64,000 bases of DNA from an uncultured Bacteroidales bacterium. Lineage in GTDB: Bacteria > Bacteroidota > Bacteroidia > Bacteroidales > Muribaculaceae. The notes beneath the pieces are model-generated. The model saw nothing but the letters and a program-made list of their open reading frames with translations, did no database searches and was not told the origin of the DNA. The position numbers and the translations under genes are program-made. Location of the stretch: assembly GCA_902760865.1 (NCBI GenBank), contig CACWID010000003.1, positions 124,001-188,000 on the forward strand, written 5' to 3'. This document shows positions 8,102 through 17,061 of the stretch, in pieces. Positions within the stretch are counted from its first letter, which is position 1; each line of letters begins with the position of its first letter.

Positions 8102-9082
8102 ATGATGAAATACCTGAGTCTGCCCGACAACGCGACGCACATTCTTCCATTCTATCTGGCAATGGAGGAGTATGCTGCACGCATCATTGGAGAGGATGAC
8201 ATCTTCTTCATGTGGCAGGTGGACCCCACGGTTATCTTTGGCCGCAACCAGCTGATTGACAACGAGGTGAATGTAGAATACTGTCGTGAGCACGGCATCG
8301 CCTTCTACCGTCGTCGCAGCGGTGGCGGCTGCGTGTATGCCGACAGGGACAACATCATGTTCAGCTACATCACGCGCAGCGACGAGGTGCAGACGACCTT
8401 CAGCGCCTATACCGACGCCGTCGCTTCGATGCTTCGCGGCCTGGGGCTGAACGCCACCGCCAGCGACCGCAACGACGTGCTCATCGACGGGCGCAAGGTG
8501 AGCGGCAACGCGTTCTACCACATCCCCGGCCGGAGCATCGTGCACGGCACCATGCTCTATGGCACCAACATGGAGCACATGCTCAACGCCATCACCCCCT
8601 CGCGTGAGAAGCTGACCAGCAAGGGAGTAGAGTCAGTGAGAAGCCACATCACCACGCTTGGCGAACACTTGACGATGAGCATCGAGGACTTCAAGCAGCA
8701 CGTCCGCAAGACGTTGTGCGATGGCGAGATACGGCTCACCGAGCCTGACGTGGCCGAGATTGAGCGTATCACCCGGCGCTACCTGGAGCCGTCATTCCTG
8801 TGGGGCAACAACCCGCGCAGCGAGTTGACCCGCGGCGGACGCATCGAGGGCGTGGGCAGCCTGTATCTCAACATCGAGCTGCAGCACGACGTGATCCATG
8901 ACCTGCACCTGACCGGCGACTTCCTGCCCCTGTGCGAGGATGCGCGCTCTACCCTGCTCGACCACCTGCGAGGCGCCAAACTCACTGCCGAGGGGCTCGA
9001 GTCGGCCTTGCACGGTAGTGACGTCAGCCAGTGGATATTGAACTTAACCAACGAACAATTAATAACACTTTTAACCATTTAA
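8102..9082 (+). CDS. lplA: Lipoate-protein ligase A-type enzyme
   Basis: This family attaches lipoic acid through lipoyl-AMP to a lysine of carrier domains such as GcvH. The 326-residue product has the LplA/LipB core with the lipoate-binding loop RRRSGGGCVY (70-79), then DVLIDGRKVSGNA (126-136) containing the catalytic lysine Lys132, and HGTMLY near 150. A C-terminal accessory domain follows (about 230-326). It is first in a run with gcvT 15 bases later and gcvH behind it, so GcvH is the obvious target. An alternative is an octanoyl- or lipoyl-transferase of the same fold, which cannot be excluded from sequence alone. The second in-frame Met at codon 2 is an equally good start. Confidence 0.88.
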   Translation: MMKYLSLPDNATHILPFYLAMEEYAARIIGEDDIFFMWQVDPTVIFGRNQLIDNEVNVEYCREHGIAFYRRRSGGGCVYADRDNIMFSYITRSDEVQTTFSAYTDAVASMLRGLGLNATASDRNDVLIDGRKVSGNAFYHIPGRSIVHGTMLYGTNMEHMLNAITPSREKLTSKGVESVRSHITTLGEHLTMSIEDFKQHVRKTLCDGEIRLTEPDVAEIERITRRYLEPSFLWGNNPRSELTRGGRIEGVGSLYLNIELQHDVIHDLHLTGDFLPLCEDARSTLLDHLRGAKLTAEGLESALHGSDVSQWILNLTNEQLITLLTI

Positions 9083-9097
9083 AAACCATTTTAAACC

Positions 9098-10195
9098 GTG
9101 ACTGAAGAAATCAAAGTTACCTGTCTGCATGACAGGCACGTGGCGCAAGGCGCTCTCATGTCCCCGTTTGCCGGTTACGACATGCCCATCCAGTATGTAG
9201 ATATTACCACCGAGCACAACGCTGTGCGCCAGAAGGTGGGTGTTTTTGACGTGTCCCACATGGGCGAGGTGGAAATCACCGGTCCCGACGCTGCCAAGTT
9301 CACCAACTACATTTTCACCAACGACATCAACGCCATCAAGGCCGGCCAAATTCTGTACGGCATGATGCTCTACCCCGACGGCGGTACCGTTGACGACCTG
9401 CTGGTTTACCGTGTTGATGACAACGACTACTTCCTCGTTATCAACGCTGCCAACATCGACAAGGACGTGGCTTGGATCATGGAGCAGGCCAAGAACTTCG
9501 ACGTGAAGGTTGACCACCAGAGCGACCTCTACGGCCAGATCGCCGTTCAGGGCCCCGACGCCGAGAAGACCATGGCCGCCGTGCTGGGTATCGACACCAC
9601 AGACCTGACGTTCTACACGTTCAAGAAGATGGAATATGACGGCAAGACCATCATCGTGAGCCGCACCGGCTACACTGGTGAGGACGGTTTCGAGGTATAT
9701 GCCGATCCCGCTATCATCTGCAAGATGTGGGACATGCTCATGGAAGCCGGCGTTCAGCCTTGTGGACTGGGTTGCCGCGACACCCTGCGCTTTGAGGCAG
9801 GTCTGCCCCTGTACGGCGACGAGCTTACTCCCGAGATTTCGCCCATCGCAGCCACTTTCGGCATGTTCGTGAAGCTTGACAAGGAAGGCGGTTTCATCGG
9901 CCGTGACGCCTGCGCTCAGCAGAAGGCTGAGGGTACTCCCAAGAAGCTTGTCGGTCTGGAGCTTGAAGGCAAGGCTATCCCCCGCCACGGCTACGAGGTA
10001 CTCGACGGCGAGAACGTCGTGGGTTATATCACCACCGGCTACCACAGCATCACACTGGACAAGAGCGTAGCCTTTGCTCTGGTTGACCGCGCTGTCGGCG
10101 CTCTGGGCAACACCCTGAACGTTCGCATCCGCAAGAAAGTCTTCCCCGCCACCGTGGTAAAGAAACGCTTCTATACCCCCAACTACAAGAAGTAA
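9098..10195 (+). CDS. gcvT: Glycine cleavage system aminomethyltransferase (T protein)
   Basis: GcvT takes the aminomethyl group from lipoyl-GcvH, releases ammonia and passes the one-carbon unit to tetrahydrofolate. The 365-residue length is usual. Visible family features are SPFAGYDMPIQY near the start, FDVSHMGEVEITGPDA, GTVDDLLVYR, SRTGYTGEDGFEVY and CGLGCRDTLRFEAGLPLYGDEL. The start is a GTG at 9098: it gives the expected distance to the AGYDMPIQY motif, and no ATG lies in the right place. It follows the lipoate ligase by 15 bases and precedes gcvH by 96. That spacer contains tandem 9-base CTAGA repeats. Confidence 0.95.
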   Translation: MTEEIKVTCLHDRHVAQGALMSPFAGYDMPIQYVDITTEHNAVRQKVGVFDVSHMGEVEITGPDAAKFTNYIFTNDINAIKAGQILYGMMLYPDGGTVDDLLVYRVDDNDYFLVINAANIDKDVAWIMEQAKNFDVKVDHQSDLYGQIAVQGPDAEKTMAAVLGIDTTDLTFYTFKKMEYDGKTIIVSRTGYTGEDGFEVYADPAIICKMWDMLMEAGVQPCGLGCRDTLRFEAGLPLYGDELTPEISPIAATFGMFVKLDKEGGFIGRDACAQQKAEGTPKKLVGLELEGKAIPRHGYEVLDGENVVGYITTGYHSITLDKSVAFALVDRAVGALGNTLNVRIRKKVFPATVVKKRFYTPNYKK

Positions 10196-10202
10196 TTTCC
10201 TC

Positions 10203-10242
10203 TAGATATTCTAGACTATCTAGACCATCTAGACCACAACAG
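10203..10242. repeat. Tandem 9-base CTAGA repeats between gcvT and gcvH
   Basis: Four imperfect 9-base units in a row (CTAGATATT, CTAGACTAT, CTAGACCAT, CTAGACCAC) start eight bases after the gcvT stop. They are unlike the coding sequence around them. A related block lies between gcvH and gcvPA. Function unknown. Confidence 0.7.
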
Positions 10243-10291
10243 ACAATCTTAAAAGAAACAAAATATTAACTAATTAATTATTTATAACACA

Positions 10292-10672
10292 ATGAGTAAA
10301 GTAATCGAAGGACTCTATTACAGCGAGTCACATGAGTATGTAAAGGTAGAAGGCGACTTCGGCTTCATCGGTATCACTGATTATGCACAGCACGAGCTGG
10401 GCAACGTAGTTTACGTGGACATGCCCGAGGTGGACGACGAGGTAACCGCAGGTGAGGACTTTGGCGCCGTTGAGAGCGTTAAGGCCGCCAGCGACCTGAT
10501 GTCACCCGTGAGCGGTACCGTTGTCGAGGTGAACGACGCCCTCGAGGACGAGCCCGGCCTGATCAACAAGGATGCCTTTGAGAACTGGATCATCAAGGTT
10601 GAACTCAGTGACAAGAGCGAGCTCGACAACCTGATGGATGCAGCTGCCTACAAGGCCATGATCGGCGAGTAA
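10292..10672 (+). CDS. gcvH: Glycine cleavage system H protein
   Basis: GcvH is the lipoylated shuttle that carries the aminomethyl intermediate between the P, T and L proteins. The 126-residue length is standard. The lipoyl-lysine lies in FGAVESVKAASDL (Lys64). Conserved surrounds include GFIGITDYAQHELGNVVYVDMP near 24-45 and a C-terminal FENWIIKV near 102. It sits between gcvT and gcvPA in one run, with repeat-bearing spacers on both sides. The upstream lipoate ligase would modify Lys64. Confidence 0.97.
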   Translation: MSKVIEGLYYSESHEYVKVEGDFGFIGITDYAQHELGNVVYVDMPEVDDEVTAGEDFGAVESVKAASDLMSPVSGTVVEVNDALEDEPGLINKDAFENWIIKVELSDKSELDNLMDAAAYKAMIGE

Positions 10673-10695
10673 TTATTTATTAAACAAATCGATTT

Positions 10696-10741
10696 CTTTG
10701 TTCTAGATCATCTAGAAGAATCTAGGTCGTCTAGAACAAAG
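10696..10741. repeat. Inverted repeat built of CTAGA units between gcvH and gcvPA
   Basis: CTTTGTTCTAGA (10696-10707) is repeated as its exact reverse complement at 10730-10741, with two more CTAGA-type units between. The RNA could fold as a 12-base-pair hairpin. It lacks a T tract, so a simple terminator is unlikely. It may be an RNA-stability or processing element within the operon, or a mobile repeat remnant. Confidence 0.65.
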
Positions 10742-10768
10742 TATTTGAAAACAGAGATCTGAAATATA

Positions 10769-12115
10769 ATGAGTTATAAATTTTTTCCGCACACCGACGA
10801 TGAGTTGCAAGCCATGCTCAGCACGGCTGGCGTCAAGTCGCTGGACGACCTCTATCAGGACGTGCCTCAGGAACTTCAGCTCCAGAAGGAGTATGAACTT
10901 CCCGAGTCGATGAGCGAGATTGAAGTGCGCCGTTTCTTTGACGACCTGGGCATGGGCAATATCACCATGCGCACCTTCCTGGGTGCCGGTTACTATGACC
11001 ACTACAGCCCCGCCGTCGTTCAAGACATCATCAGGCGCAGCGAGTTCCTCACGGCCTATACCCCCTATCAGGCTGAAATCTCCCAGGGGACCCTGCAATA
11101 CATCTTTGAGTACCAGAGCATGATGGCCGAGCTGACGGGTATGGAAGTGAGCAACGCCTCGATGTATGACGGAACCACCGCCACTGCCGAGGCCATGATG
11201 ATGGCCGTAGCTAACGCCAAGAAGCGCAAACGCGTGCTGGTGAGCGAGACCGTGAGCCCCTATGTGCTGCGCGTTATCAAGACCTACGCCAAGTTCCAAG
11301 GCATCCAGATCGACATGGTTCCTGCCAAGGGTGGCGTGATGGACCATGAGGCCCTCAAGGTTGAGCTCGAGAAGGACGATGTGGCTGGTGTTATTGTCGC
11401 CACGCCCAACTTCTATGGCATCCTCGAGGACTACACCGGCGTTGCCGACATGTGCCACGAGCACAAGGCCCTGTTAATCATGAACTGCGTGGCCACCGCG
11501 CTGAGCGTTGTCAAGACGCCCGCCGAGTGGGGTGCCGACATCGCCTGCGGTGACGGCCAGAGCCTGGGCATTCCTCTGAACTATGGCGGTCCTTACGTGG
11601 GCTTCCTGTGCACGACCAAGAAACTCATCCGCAAGATGCCGGGCCGCATCGTCGGTGCCACTAAGGATGCTGACGGCAAGCGCGCCTTCGTCCTCACCCT
11701 GCAAGCCCGCGAGCAGCACATCCGCCGCGAGAAGGCCACGAGCAACATCTGCTCCAACCAGAGCCTCATGGCCCTGTATGTGACCATCTACATGGGTCTG
11801 ATGGGTGCCAAGGGTCTGAAGGAGGTGAACTCCATCAGCTACAGCAACGCCCACTACCTGGCCGACAGCCTGGTGAAGACGGGTCTGTTTGAGATGGCCT
11901 ACCCCGACAAGCCGTTCCTCAACGAGTTTGCCGTGAAGACCAAGCTCAATATCGACGAGTTGCAGCAGTATTGCGGCGAAGAGTACCTGCAGTGCGGTCT
12001 CAAGATTGCTGACGACACCTTGTTGCTGGCAGTGACCGAAACCAGCAGCCGCGAGGATTGTGATGACCTTGTTGACGCATGTGTAACCTTTAACGAAGAA
12101 AAGGAGGGCAAGTAA
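10769..12115 (+). CDS. gcvPA: Glycine dehydrogenase (decarboxylating) subunit 1
   Basis: This is the N-terminal half of the P protein, which decarboxylates glycine with pyridoxal phosphate and loads the aminomethyl group onto GcvH. The 448-residue product has the type I aminotransferase fold of the alpha subunit, with MSEIEVRRFFDDLG, FLGAGYYDHYSP, YTPYQAEISQGTLQYIFEYQSM and NASMYDGTTATAEAMMMA. It lacks the PLP lysine, as expected for this subunit; that residue is in gcvPB. The next gene begins four bases after its stop. Several Bacteroidales that I know, such as Bacteroides, have P protein as one chain of about 950 residues, so the split form is worth noting. Confidence 0.95.
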   Translation: MSYKFFPHTDDELQAMLSTAGVKSLDDLYQDVPQELQLQKEYELPESMSEIEVRRFFDDLGMGNITMRTFLGAGYYDHYSPAVVQDIIRRSEFLTAYTPYQAEISQGTLQYIFEYQSMMAELTGMEVSNASMYDGTTATAEAMMMAVANAKKRKRVLVSETVSPYVLRVIKTYAKFQGIQIDMVPAKGGVMDHEALKVELEKDDVAGVIVATPNFYGILEDYTGVADMCHEHKALLIMNCVATALSVVKTPAEWGADIACGDGQSLGIPLNYGGPYVGFLCTTKKLIRKMPGRIVGATKDADGKRAFVLTLQAREQHIRREKATSNICSNQSLMALYVTIYMGLMGAKGLKEVNSISYSNAHYLADSLVKTGLFEMAYPDKPFLNEFAVKTKLNIDELQQYCGEEYLQCGLKIADDTLLLAVTETSSREDCDDLVDACVTFNEEKEGK

Positions 12116-12119
12116 AGTT

Positions 12120-13613
12120 ATGAATAACACATTTTACGGTAAACTCATATTTGAGTTGTCAAAGGCTGGCCGTCAGGGTTATTCCCTGCCCGAGAACAGG
12201 TGTGACGAGTATCAGATGAGCGACCTGCCCCAGGGCCTGATGCGCGAGAATGCGCCCCTGCTGCCCGAGGTAGATGAGCTGAGCGTCGTTCGCCACTACA
12301 CCAACATGAGCAACAACAACTTCGGTGTGGACACGGGTTTCTACCCCCTGGGTTCCTGCACGATGAAGTACAATCCCAAGATCAACGAGGAAATCGCTGC
12401 CCACCGCGAGTTCACGGGCCTGCACCCGCTGCAGAACCCCGAGACCGCACAGGGCGCCCTGGCTGTGTACTACTTCCTGCAGACCAGCCTGGCCGAGATT
12501 TCAGGCCTGAGCGAGTTCACGTTGAACCCCTTTGCCGGTGCACACGGCGAGTTGACCGGTCTGATGATCATGCGCAGCTACCACATGGAGCGCGGCGACA
12601 TGAAGCGCACAAAGGTGATCATCCCCGACAGTGCCCACGGCACCAACCCCGCCAGCTCGGCCGTCTGCGGCATGGACGTGGTGGTTGTGAAGAGCCGTCC
12701 CGACGGCACCGTCGATGTTGACGACCTGCGTCCCCTGCTCGACGACACCGTTGCCGGTATGATGATGACCAACCCCAACACGCTGGGTATCTTTGAACAG
12801 AACATCGGCGTGATTGCCAAGGCCGTGCACGACTGTGGTGGCCTGATGTACTATGACGGCGCCAACCTCAACCCCATGCTGGGCAAGGTACGCCCCGGTG
12901 ACATCGGCTTCGACATCATGCACATCAACCTGCACAAGACCTTCTCGACGCCTCACGGCGGTGGCGGTCCCGGCAGTGGCCCCGTCGGCGTACGCGCCGG
13001 ACTGGAGCACCTCTTGCCCAATCCCCGTGTCGTGAAAGTGAGCGAGGAGGACTATGACTACTTCAAGCTGGAGTGCAGCGACAAGTCCATCGGCAGCATC
13101 AGCGGTCACCTGGGCAACTTCGGCGTGATGATGCGCGCCCTGGCCTATATCCTGACCTTGGGCCGTGACCAGATCAAGTGGGTCGGCCCGCTGGCTACCC
13201 TCAACGCCAACTACATCAAGGAGTCGTTGAAGGACGTCTATGAGCTGCCCATCAGCGGCGTGTGCAAGCACGAGTTCGTTTACGACGGCTTGAAGGACAA
13301 GTCCACCGGCGTGACCACGCTCGATGTGGCCAAGCGCCTGCTGGACTATGGCTTCCATGCCCCCACCATCTACTTCCCGCTGCTGTTCCACGAGGCCCTC
13401 ATGGTAGAGCCCACCGAGAATGAGAGCAAGCAGACCCTGGACGAGTTCATCCGCATCATGCGCGTGATTGCCCAGGAGGCCAAGGATGATCCCGAGATGG
13501 TGAAGACTGCTCCGCACAACACGCCCGTGCGTCGTCTCGACGACACCCAGGCCGCCTTGCATCCCATCGTGACCTGGCGCGAGCTCGTTGCCGATAACCA
13601 AGTTGCTGAATAA
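12120..13613 (+). CDS. gcvPB: Glycine dehydrogenase (decarboxylating) subunit 2
   Basis: This is the catalytic C-terminal half of the P protein. It is 497 residues long and carries the pyridoxal-phosphate lysine in HINLHKTFSTPHGGGGPG (Lys273). Other family hallmarks are FYPLGSCTMKYNPKIN near 78-92, PDSAHGTNPASSA near 170 and MTNPNTLGIFE near 218. It starts four bases after gcvPA, so the two subunits are surely co-translated. The spacer to the lipoamide dehydrogenase gene (137 bases) holds an inverted array of 7-base repeats. Confidence 0.96.
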   Translation: MNNTFYGKLIFELSKAGRQGYSLPENRCDEYQMSDLPQGLMRENAPLLPEVDELSVVRHYTNMSNNNFGVDTGFYPLGSCTMKYNPKINEEIAAHREFTGLHPLQNPETAQGALAVYYFLQTSLAEISGLSEFTLNPFAGAHGELTGLMIMRSYHMERGDMKRTKVIIPDSAHGTNPASSAVCGMDVVVVKSRPDGTVDVDDLRPLLDDTVAGMMMTNPNTLGIFEQNIGVIAKAVHDCGGLMYYDGANLNPMLGKVRPGDIGFDIMHINLHKTFSTPHGGGGPGSGPVGVRAGLEHLLPNPRVVKVSEEDYDYFKLECSDKSIGSISGHLGNFGVMMRALAYILTLGRDQIKWVGPLATLNANYIKESLKDVYELPISGVCKHEFVYDGLKDKSTGVTTLDVAKRLLDYGFHAPTIYFPLLFHEALMVEPTENESKQTLDEFIRIMRVIAQEAKDDPEMVKTAPHNTPVRRLDDTQAALHPIVTWRELVADNQVAE

Positions 13614-13627
13614 TCAGCAACTTGACT

Positions 13628-13742
13628 GATTAGTGATTAGAGATGAGTGATTAGCGAGGGAACACCTCCAGCCAATCAGCCAGTTTCTAATCACTAATCT
13701 CTAGTCGTCATTCACTAATCTCTAATCACTAATCACTAATCT
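13628..13742. repeat. Inverted array of 7-base TTAG/CTAA repeats between gcvPB and lpdA
   Basis: The left arm is GATTAGT, GATTAGA, GATGAGT, GATTAGC (13628-13655). The right arm is eight 7-base units, mostly CTAATCA or CTAATCT (13687-13742). The arms are reverse complements in type and could form a long imperfect hairpin. Each unit carries a stop codon on both strands, and the 7-base period moves it through all frames. The right arm ends nine bases before the lpdA start. Confidence 0.8.
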
Positions 13743-13750
13743 AATATAAT

Positions 13751-15088
13751 ATGTTTGACATTATTATAATAGGAGCCGGCCCTGGCGGATATGAGACCGC
13801 TGCCGACGCTGCAGCCCACGGACTGACTGTCGCCATCGTCGAGCGTGACCAGATGGGCGGTACCTGCCTGAACCGCGGTTGCATCCCCACCAAGGCCCTG
13901 TGCCGCAACGCCGAGGTCATCAACCTGATGCGTGAGAGCGAACTTTGGGGCGTGAAGACCGGTGAGATGGCCTTTGACTACGCACCCGTGTTTGAGCGCA
14001 AAGAGGCTGTCGTCAAGCAGTTGCGTGAGGGCGTGGAGATGCTCATGGGCGCTCCCGGCATCACGGCCATCAAGGGCGAAGCCTGTCTGAAAGACGCCAA
14101 TACCGTCGTTGTCAACGGTGAGGAATACAGTGCCAAGAACATCATCATCGCTACCGGTTCTGCGCCGCGCGGCCTGCCCATCGAGGGCGCCGACCTGGCA
14201 ATGACCAGCGACGATATCCTGGCAATGGAAACGCTGCCCAAGAGCCTGTGCATCGTGGGCGGTGGTGTCATCGGTATGGAGTTTGCCGCCGTGTTCAGCA
14301 CATTTGGCGTGGAAGTGACCGTCATCGAGTACTGCAAGGAAATCCTGCCGCCATTTGACAAGGACGTGGCCAAGAGGCTGAAAACCGTCCTGAGCAAGCG
14401 CGGCATCAAGATCATCACCAGCGCTGCCGTCAACGGCATCACAGAGGGTGAGGACGGCATGACCGTGACCTATGAGCTCAAGGGCAAGCCCCAGAGCGTC
14501 ACCTGCGAGAAGGTGCTCATGTCAGTCGGTCGCCAGCCCGTGCTGCCCCAGGGTCTTGACGCTGTGGGCGTTACCGTGGGCCGCCGCGGCATCGAGGTGG
14601 ACGACAACATGATGACCAACGTGCCCGGCGTCTATGCCATCGGCGACGTGAACGGTCGCATGATGCTCGCCCATGCCGCCAGCGCACAGGGCCAGCGCGC
14701 CCTGCACGCCATCCTGGGCAAGGCCGACGACATCAAGCTCGACATCGTGCCCAGTGCTGTGTTCACCGTGCCCGAGTTGGCCATGGTGGGCCTCACCGAG
14801 GAACAGTGCGCCGAGCGCGGCCTTGACGTGACGGTCAAGAAGGCATTCTTCCGCAGCAACGGCAAGGCTGTCGCCATGAACGAGACCGATGGCCTGCTGA
14901 AGATGATTGTCGATAACGCGACACGCCAGATTGTGGGTTGCCACATCTGCGGTGCTCACGCTGCCGACCTCATCCAGGAAGTGGTTACCGCCATGAATGC
15001 CGGTGCCACCGTCGACCTGCTGGCCCGCAGCATCCACGGTCACCCCACCTTGAGTGAGGTAACCATGACAGCCGCTAGGCAGTTCTGA
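13751..15088 (+). CDS. lpdA: Dihydrolipoyl dehydrogenase (L protein)
   Basis: This flavoenzyme reoxidises the dihydrolipoyl group of GcvH and reduces NAD. The 445-residue product has the N-terminal FAD-binding GAGPGGYETA and the redox disulfide GGTCLNRGC (Cys39, Cys44). It also has the NAD-binding GGGVIGMEFA near residue 175, GDVNGRMMLAH near 298, and the C-terminal dimer-interface His in HGHPTLSE. Its place at the end of the gcv run points to service in glycine cleavage, although it could also serve a 2-oxoacid dehydrogenase. A strong terminator follows at 15124-15157. Confidence 0.95.
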   Translation: MFDIIIIGAGPGGYETAADAAAHGLTVAIVERDQMGGTCLNRGCIPTKALCRNAEVINLMRESELWGVKTGEMAFDYAPVFERKEAVVKQLREGVEMLMGAPGITAIKGEACLKDANTVVVNGEEYSAKNIIIATGSAPRGLPIEGADLAMTSDDILAMETLPKSLCIVGGGVIGMEFAAVFSTFGVEVTVIEYCKEILPPFDKDVAKRLKTVLSKRGIKIITSAAVNGITEGEDGMTVTYELKGKPQSVTCEKVLMSVGRQPVLPQGLDAVGVTVGRRGIEVDDNMMTNVPGVYAIGDVNGRMMLAHAASAQGQRALHAILGKADDIKLDIVPSAVFTVPELAMVGLTEEQCAERGLDVTVKKAFFRSNGKAVAMNETDGLLKMIVDNATRQIVGCHICGAHAADLIQEVVTAMNAGATVDLLARSIHGHPTLSEVTMTAARQF

Positions 15089-15123
15089 AACGTGCTAGAC
15101 CGATTTCACGTCTAATAGACACA

Positions 15124-15157
15124 AAGAAAGCGGGCCACTTTCCGGGTCCGCTTTCTT
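15124..15157 (+). terminator. Terminator closing the glycine-cleavage cluster
   Basis: A stem of ten A/G-rich pairs (AAGAAAGCGG with CCGCTTTCTT) encloses a loop that can pair further. It starts 35 bases after the lpdA stop. It is nearly symmetric, so it may also work from the other side. Confidence 0.8.
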
Positions 15158-15171
15158 GATGCCTTAACGTA

Positions 15172-15363
15172 AGTTCGACAGAACTACTGATTGTCAATCA
15201 GCACTTTAGCAGCTCCCCCTCTTAGATAAGAGGGGGCTGGGGGGCGTTGATGCACCAAGAGGAAGTGTTTTGAGGATGAATCATACTCCTCCGGCGCTAC
15301 GCGCCACCTCCCCTATCTTAGGGGATGAATTGAGTATCAGCAACTTATATTCGTCAAACTCAC
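15172..15363. repeat. MITE-like palindromic repeat, family 1, copy 1
   Basis: About 192 bases lie between short inverted ends of the type AGTTCGAC/GTCAAACT. Inside are two hairpins: a perfect ten-pair one, CCCCCTCTTA-GA-TAAGAGGGGG (15215-15236), and a second with CCCCTA/TAGGGG near 15310-15324. A second copy in the same direction lies at 17520-17764, on the far side of the dockerin gene. It holds no coding sequence. It looks like a non-autonomous mobile or REP-type element. Confidence 0.7.
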
Positions 15364-15425
15364 GATAAAATTATATAAAAATATCGTCTTGTTTAATTTC
15401 TCCGTGTGAAGCACGGACATTAACA
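15364..15425. repeat. Partial copy of AT-rich palindromic repeat, family 2
   Basis: The motif GTTTAATTTCTCCGTG followed by GAAGCACGG, with hairpin CCGTG-TGAAG-CACGG at 15402-15416, matches one end of the family 2 elements at 41981, 43652 and 62699. Only the right half is present, so it looks like a truncated copy. The remaining bases to 15477 show nothing recognisable. Confidence 0.5.
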
Positions 15426-15477
15426 CATGCTTGATGCAAGACATCCCCAGTTGCGATCGCGCTGATTGTCAGTCAGT

Positions 15478-17061
15478 TTACCACGACCCGCGAAGCAGGT
15501 AGTTGATCAGTGCAGTCACGTCAGAGATATTCACGACGGAGTCTAAGTTGCAGTTGGCCTCTTCGGGGGCCTCTTCTCCTCTCAGCAGAATATTGATGAG
15601 CGCAGTCACATCGGCAATAGTCACCGCCTTATCATGGTTAACGTCACCGCGAAGGATATCACTAGCCGCCTTGCTATAGGAGAAACTGATCATGGGAAGG
15701 AACGGAACAAATTCGGTATCAAAGATATCGGCATACCACACCGTATTGAAGACACCGCAATTGTACTCAACAGGAGTTCCGTAGAAGAAGGTCTGCCTGT
15801 AGTTGGTGATACCCGGCTCGATGACAGTGCAATCGACAAGCAGGTTGCCGCCATGGTAATGGTAGGGTTCGTCAAAAATAAACTCCAGATCAATTCCTCC
15901 GTACTCAGGCACAACGGTAGCCACAGCGGTCAGACCCGTGGATTCCACAACTGGCTCGGCAAATGCCTCTCTCTTGGCTTCCTTGAGCGAAAGCTGGATG
16001 GTGCCTCCATTCATCTGAATAGTTCCATAAGTGAAGAACTTAAGTGACAGGATGTCGCGACCCTTCATGCTAGACAACAACGATTCTGGGTAAATCACCT
16101 GGCCCTGGGTGCCGACAATATCAATTTCAGCGCCATAGATGGGCACGTAGCTCGCATAGTCGATGGAGTCTCCCTTGACGAGCAAGTCCAGAGCAGCCTG
16201 CATGGCGTTGCCGTGCAGGGCCACTTGCAGCGTTCCTGCCGGGCCGCAATTGATGTTCAGGGTGCCATCATAACTGCCAGCTTCCATGGGGGCGAATCTA
16301 ACCGGCAGTTCGAGCGTCTCGCCGGGAGCGATCTCGCCTGCTTCCAGATCAACAAAGAATGGAGCCTCTACGCTGAAGGCAGGAGTAAATCCACGCTGGC
16401 CGATATTCTTGATAACCGTGGTCAGGGTGTCTTCGCGCTCGGCACGGATCTCCTTGAATGTCAACTCTACAGGCACCACCTTAGCAGCGTAATCCTCGTT
16501 GACGCCGTAGTCAAAGGTGGTCTTCGGCAAGAATTTTGCCAACTCGCCACGTGTCATGGCGTTATAGTTATCAGGGCGCACTCCCTCAAACAAGTCCTCG
16601 GAATCATCCGTCATCTGCTCTACATAGGTTTCCAGTAAGAGGTTGCCGCCATGGTAAACAAAGGGTGTGTCGAACGTCACCACCAGTTCGGTCACGCCGG
16701 GTGTCAACGAGATTGTGGCGACCGTGGTCAGTCCCTCGTCGATATAGCCACCAATCATGCTTTCTCGGGTGGTTTCGCCAATCGAGAAGCGCACCAGACC
16801 GCCGTCGACGGTAACACCTTCATTGACAAGATAAAATGTCATGGAATTGATAGGTTCCTCTGTCATCTCGGCCAATGCTGAGGCGGGATACAGCAACTGG
16901 GTGCGTGTTCCTACCTCGCTAAGATACACCATATTAATGGGGAAATTGTTACTGAGTTCTTCACCGCCACTGAAAACGGCCAACTGACTGTTGGCCACAG
17001 CCGTGACCGAAACTGCTAGCGAAGTCAACAACGCCAGCAGGAATGTGATTTTTCTTTTCAT
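15478..17061 (-). CDS. Large exported protein with duplicated beta-sandwich domains and C-terminal dockerin
   Basis: The 527-residue product starts with a signal peptide (MKRKITFLLALLTSLAVSVTAVA). Two homologous segments follow, about residues 45-200 and 305-465. Both have patterns such as FPINMVYLSEVGTRTQLLYP/VPIYGAEIDIVGTQGQVIYP and VYHGGNLLLETYV/HYHGGNLLVDCTV. Between them is an immunoglobulin-like domain (about 205-300). The C-terminus (about 470-527) is a type I dockerin with two calcium-binding repeats, GDVNHDKAVTIADVTALIN and CNLDSVVNISDVTALINYL. Dockerins bind cohesins, but no cohesin is visible here. Function unknown; such proteins are common and unassigned in gut Bacteroidales. Repeat elements lie on both sides. 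It has its own promoter near 17225. Confidence 0.7.
   Translation of the reverse strand: MKRKITFLLALLTSLAVSVTAVANSQLAVFSGGEELSNNFPINMVYLSEVGTRTQLLYPASALAEMTEEPINSMTFYLVNEGVTVDGGLVRFSIGETTRESMIGGYIDEGLTTVATISLTPGVTELVVTFDTPFVYHGGNLLLETYVEQMTDDSEDLFEGVRPDNYNAMTRGELAKFLPKTTFDYGVNEDYAAKVVPVELTFKEIRAEREDTLTTVIKNIGQRGFTPAFSVEAPFFVDLEAGEIAPGETLELPVRFAPMEAGSYDGTLNINCGPAGTLQVALHGNAMQAALDLLVKGDSIDYASYVPIYGAEIDIVGTQGQVIYPESLLSSMKGRDILSLKFFTYGTIQMNGGTIQLSLKEAKREAFAEPVVESTGLTAVATVVPEYGGIDLEFIFDEPYHYHGGNLLVDCTVIEPGITNYRQTFFYGTPVEYNCGVFNTVWYADIFDTEFVPFLPMISFSYSKAASDILRGDVNHDKAVTIADVTALINILLRGEEAPEEANCNLDSVVNISDVTALINYLLRGSW

Noticed and set aside
13628..13742. CRISPR-like array.
   Set aside because: Units are 7 bases without spacers, and no cas genes are present.
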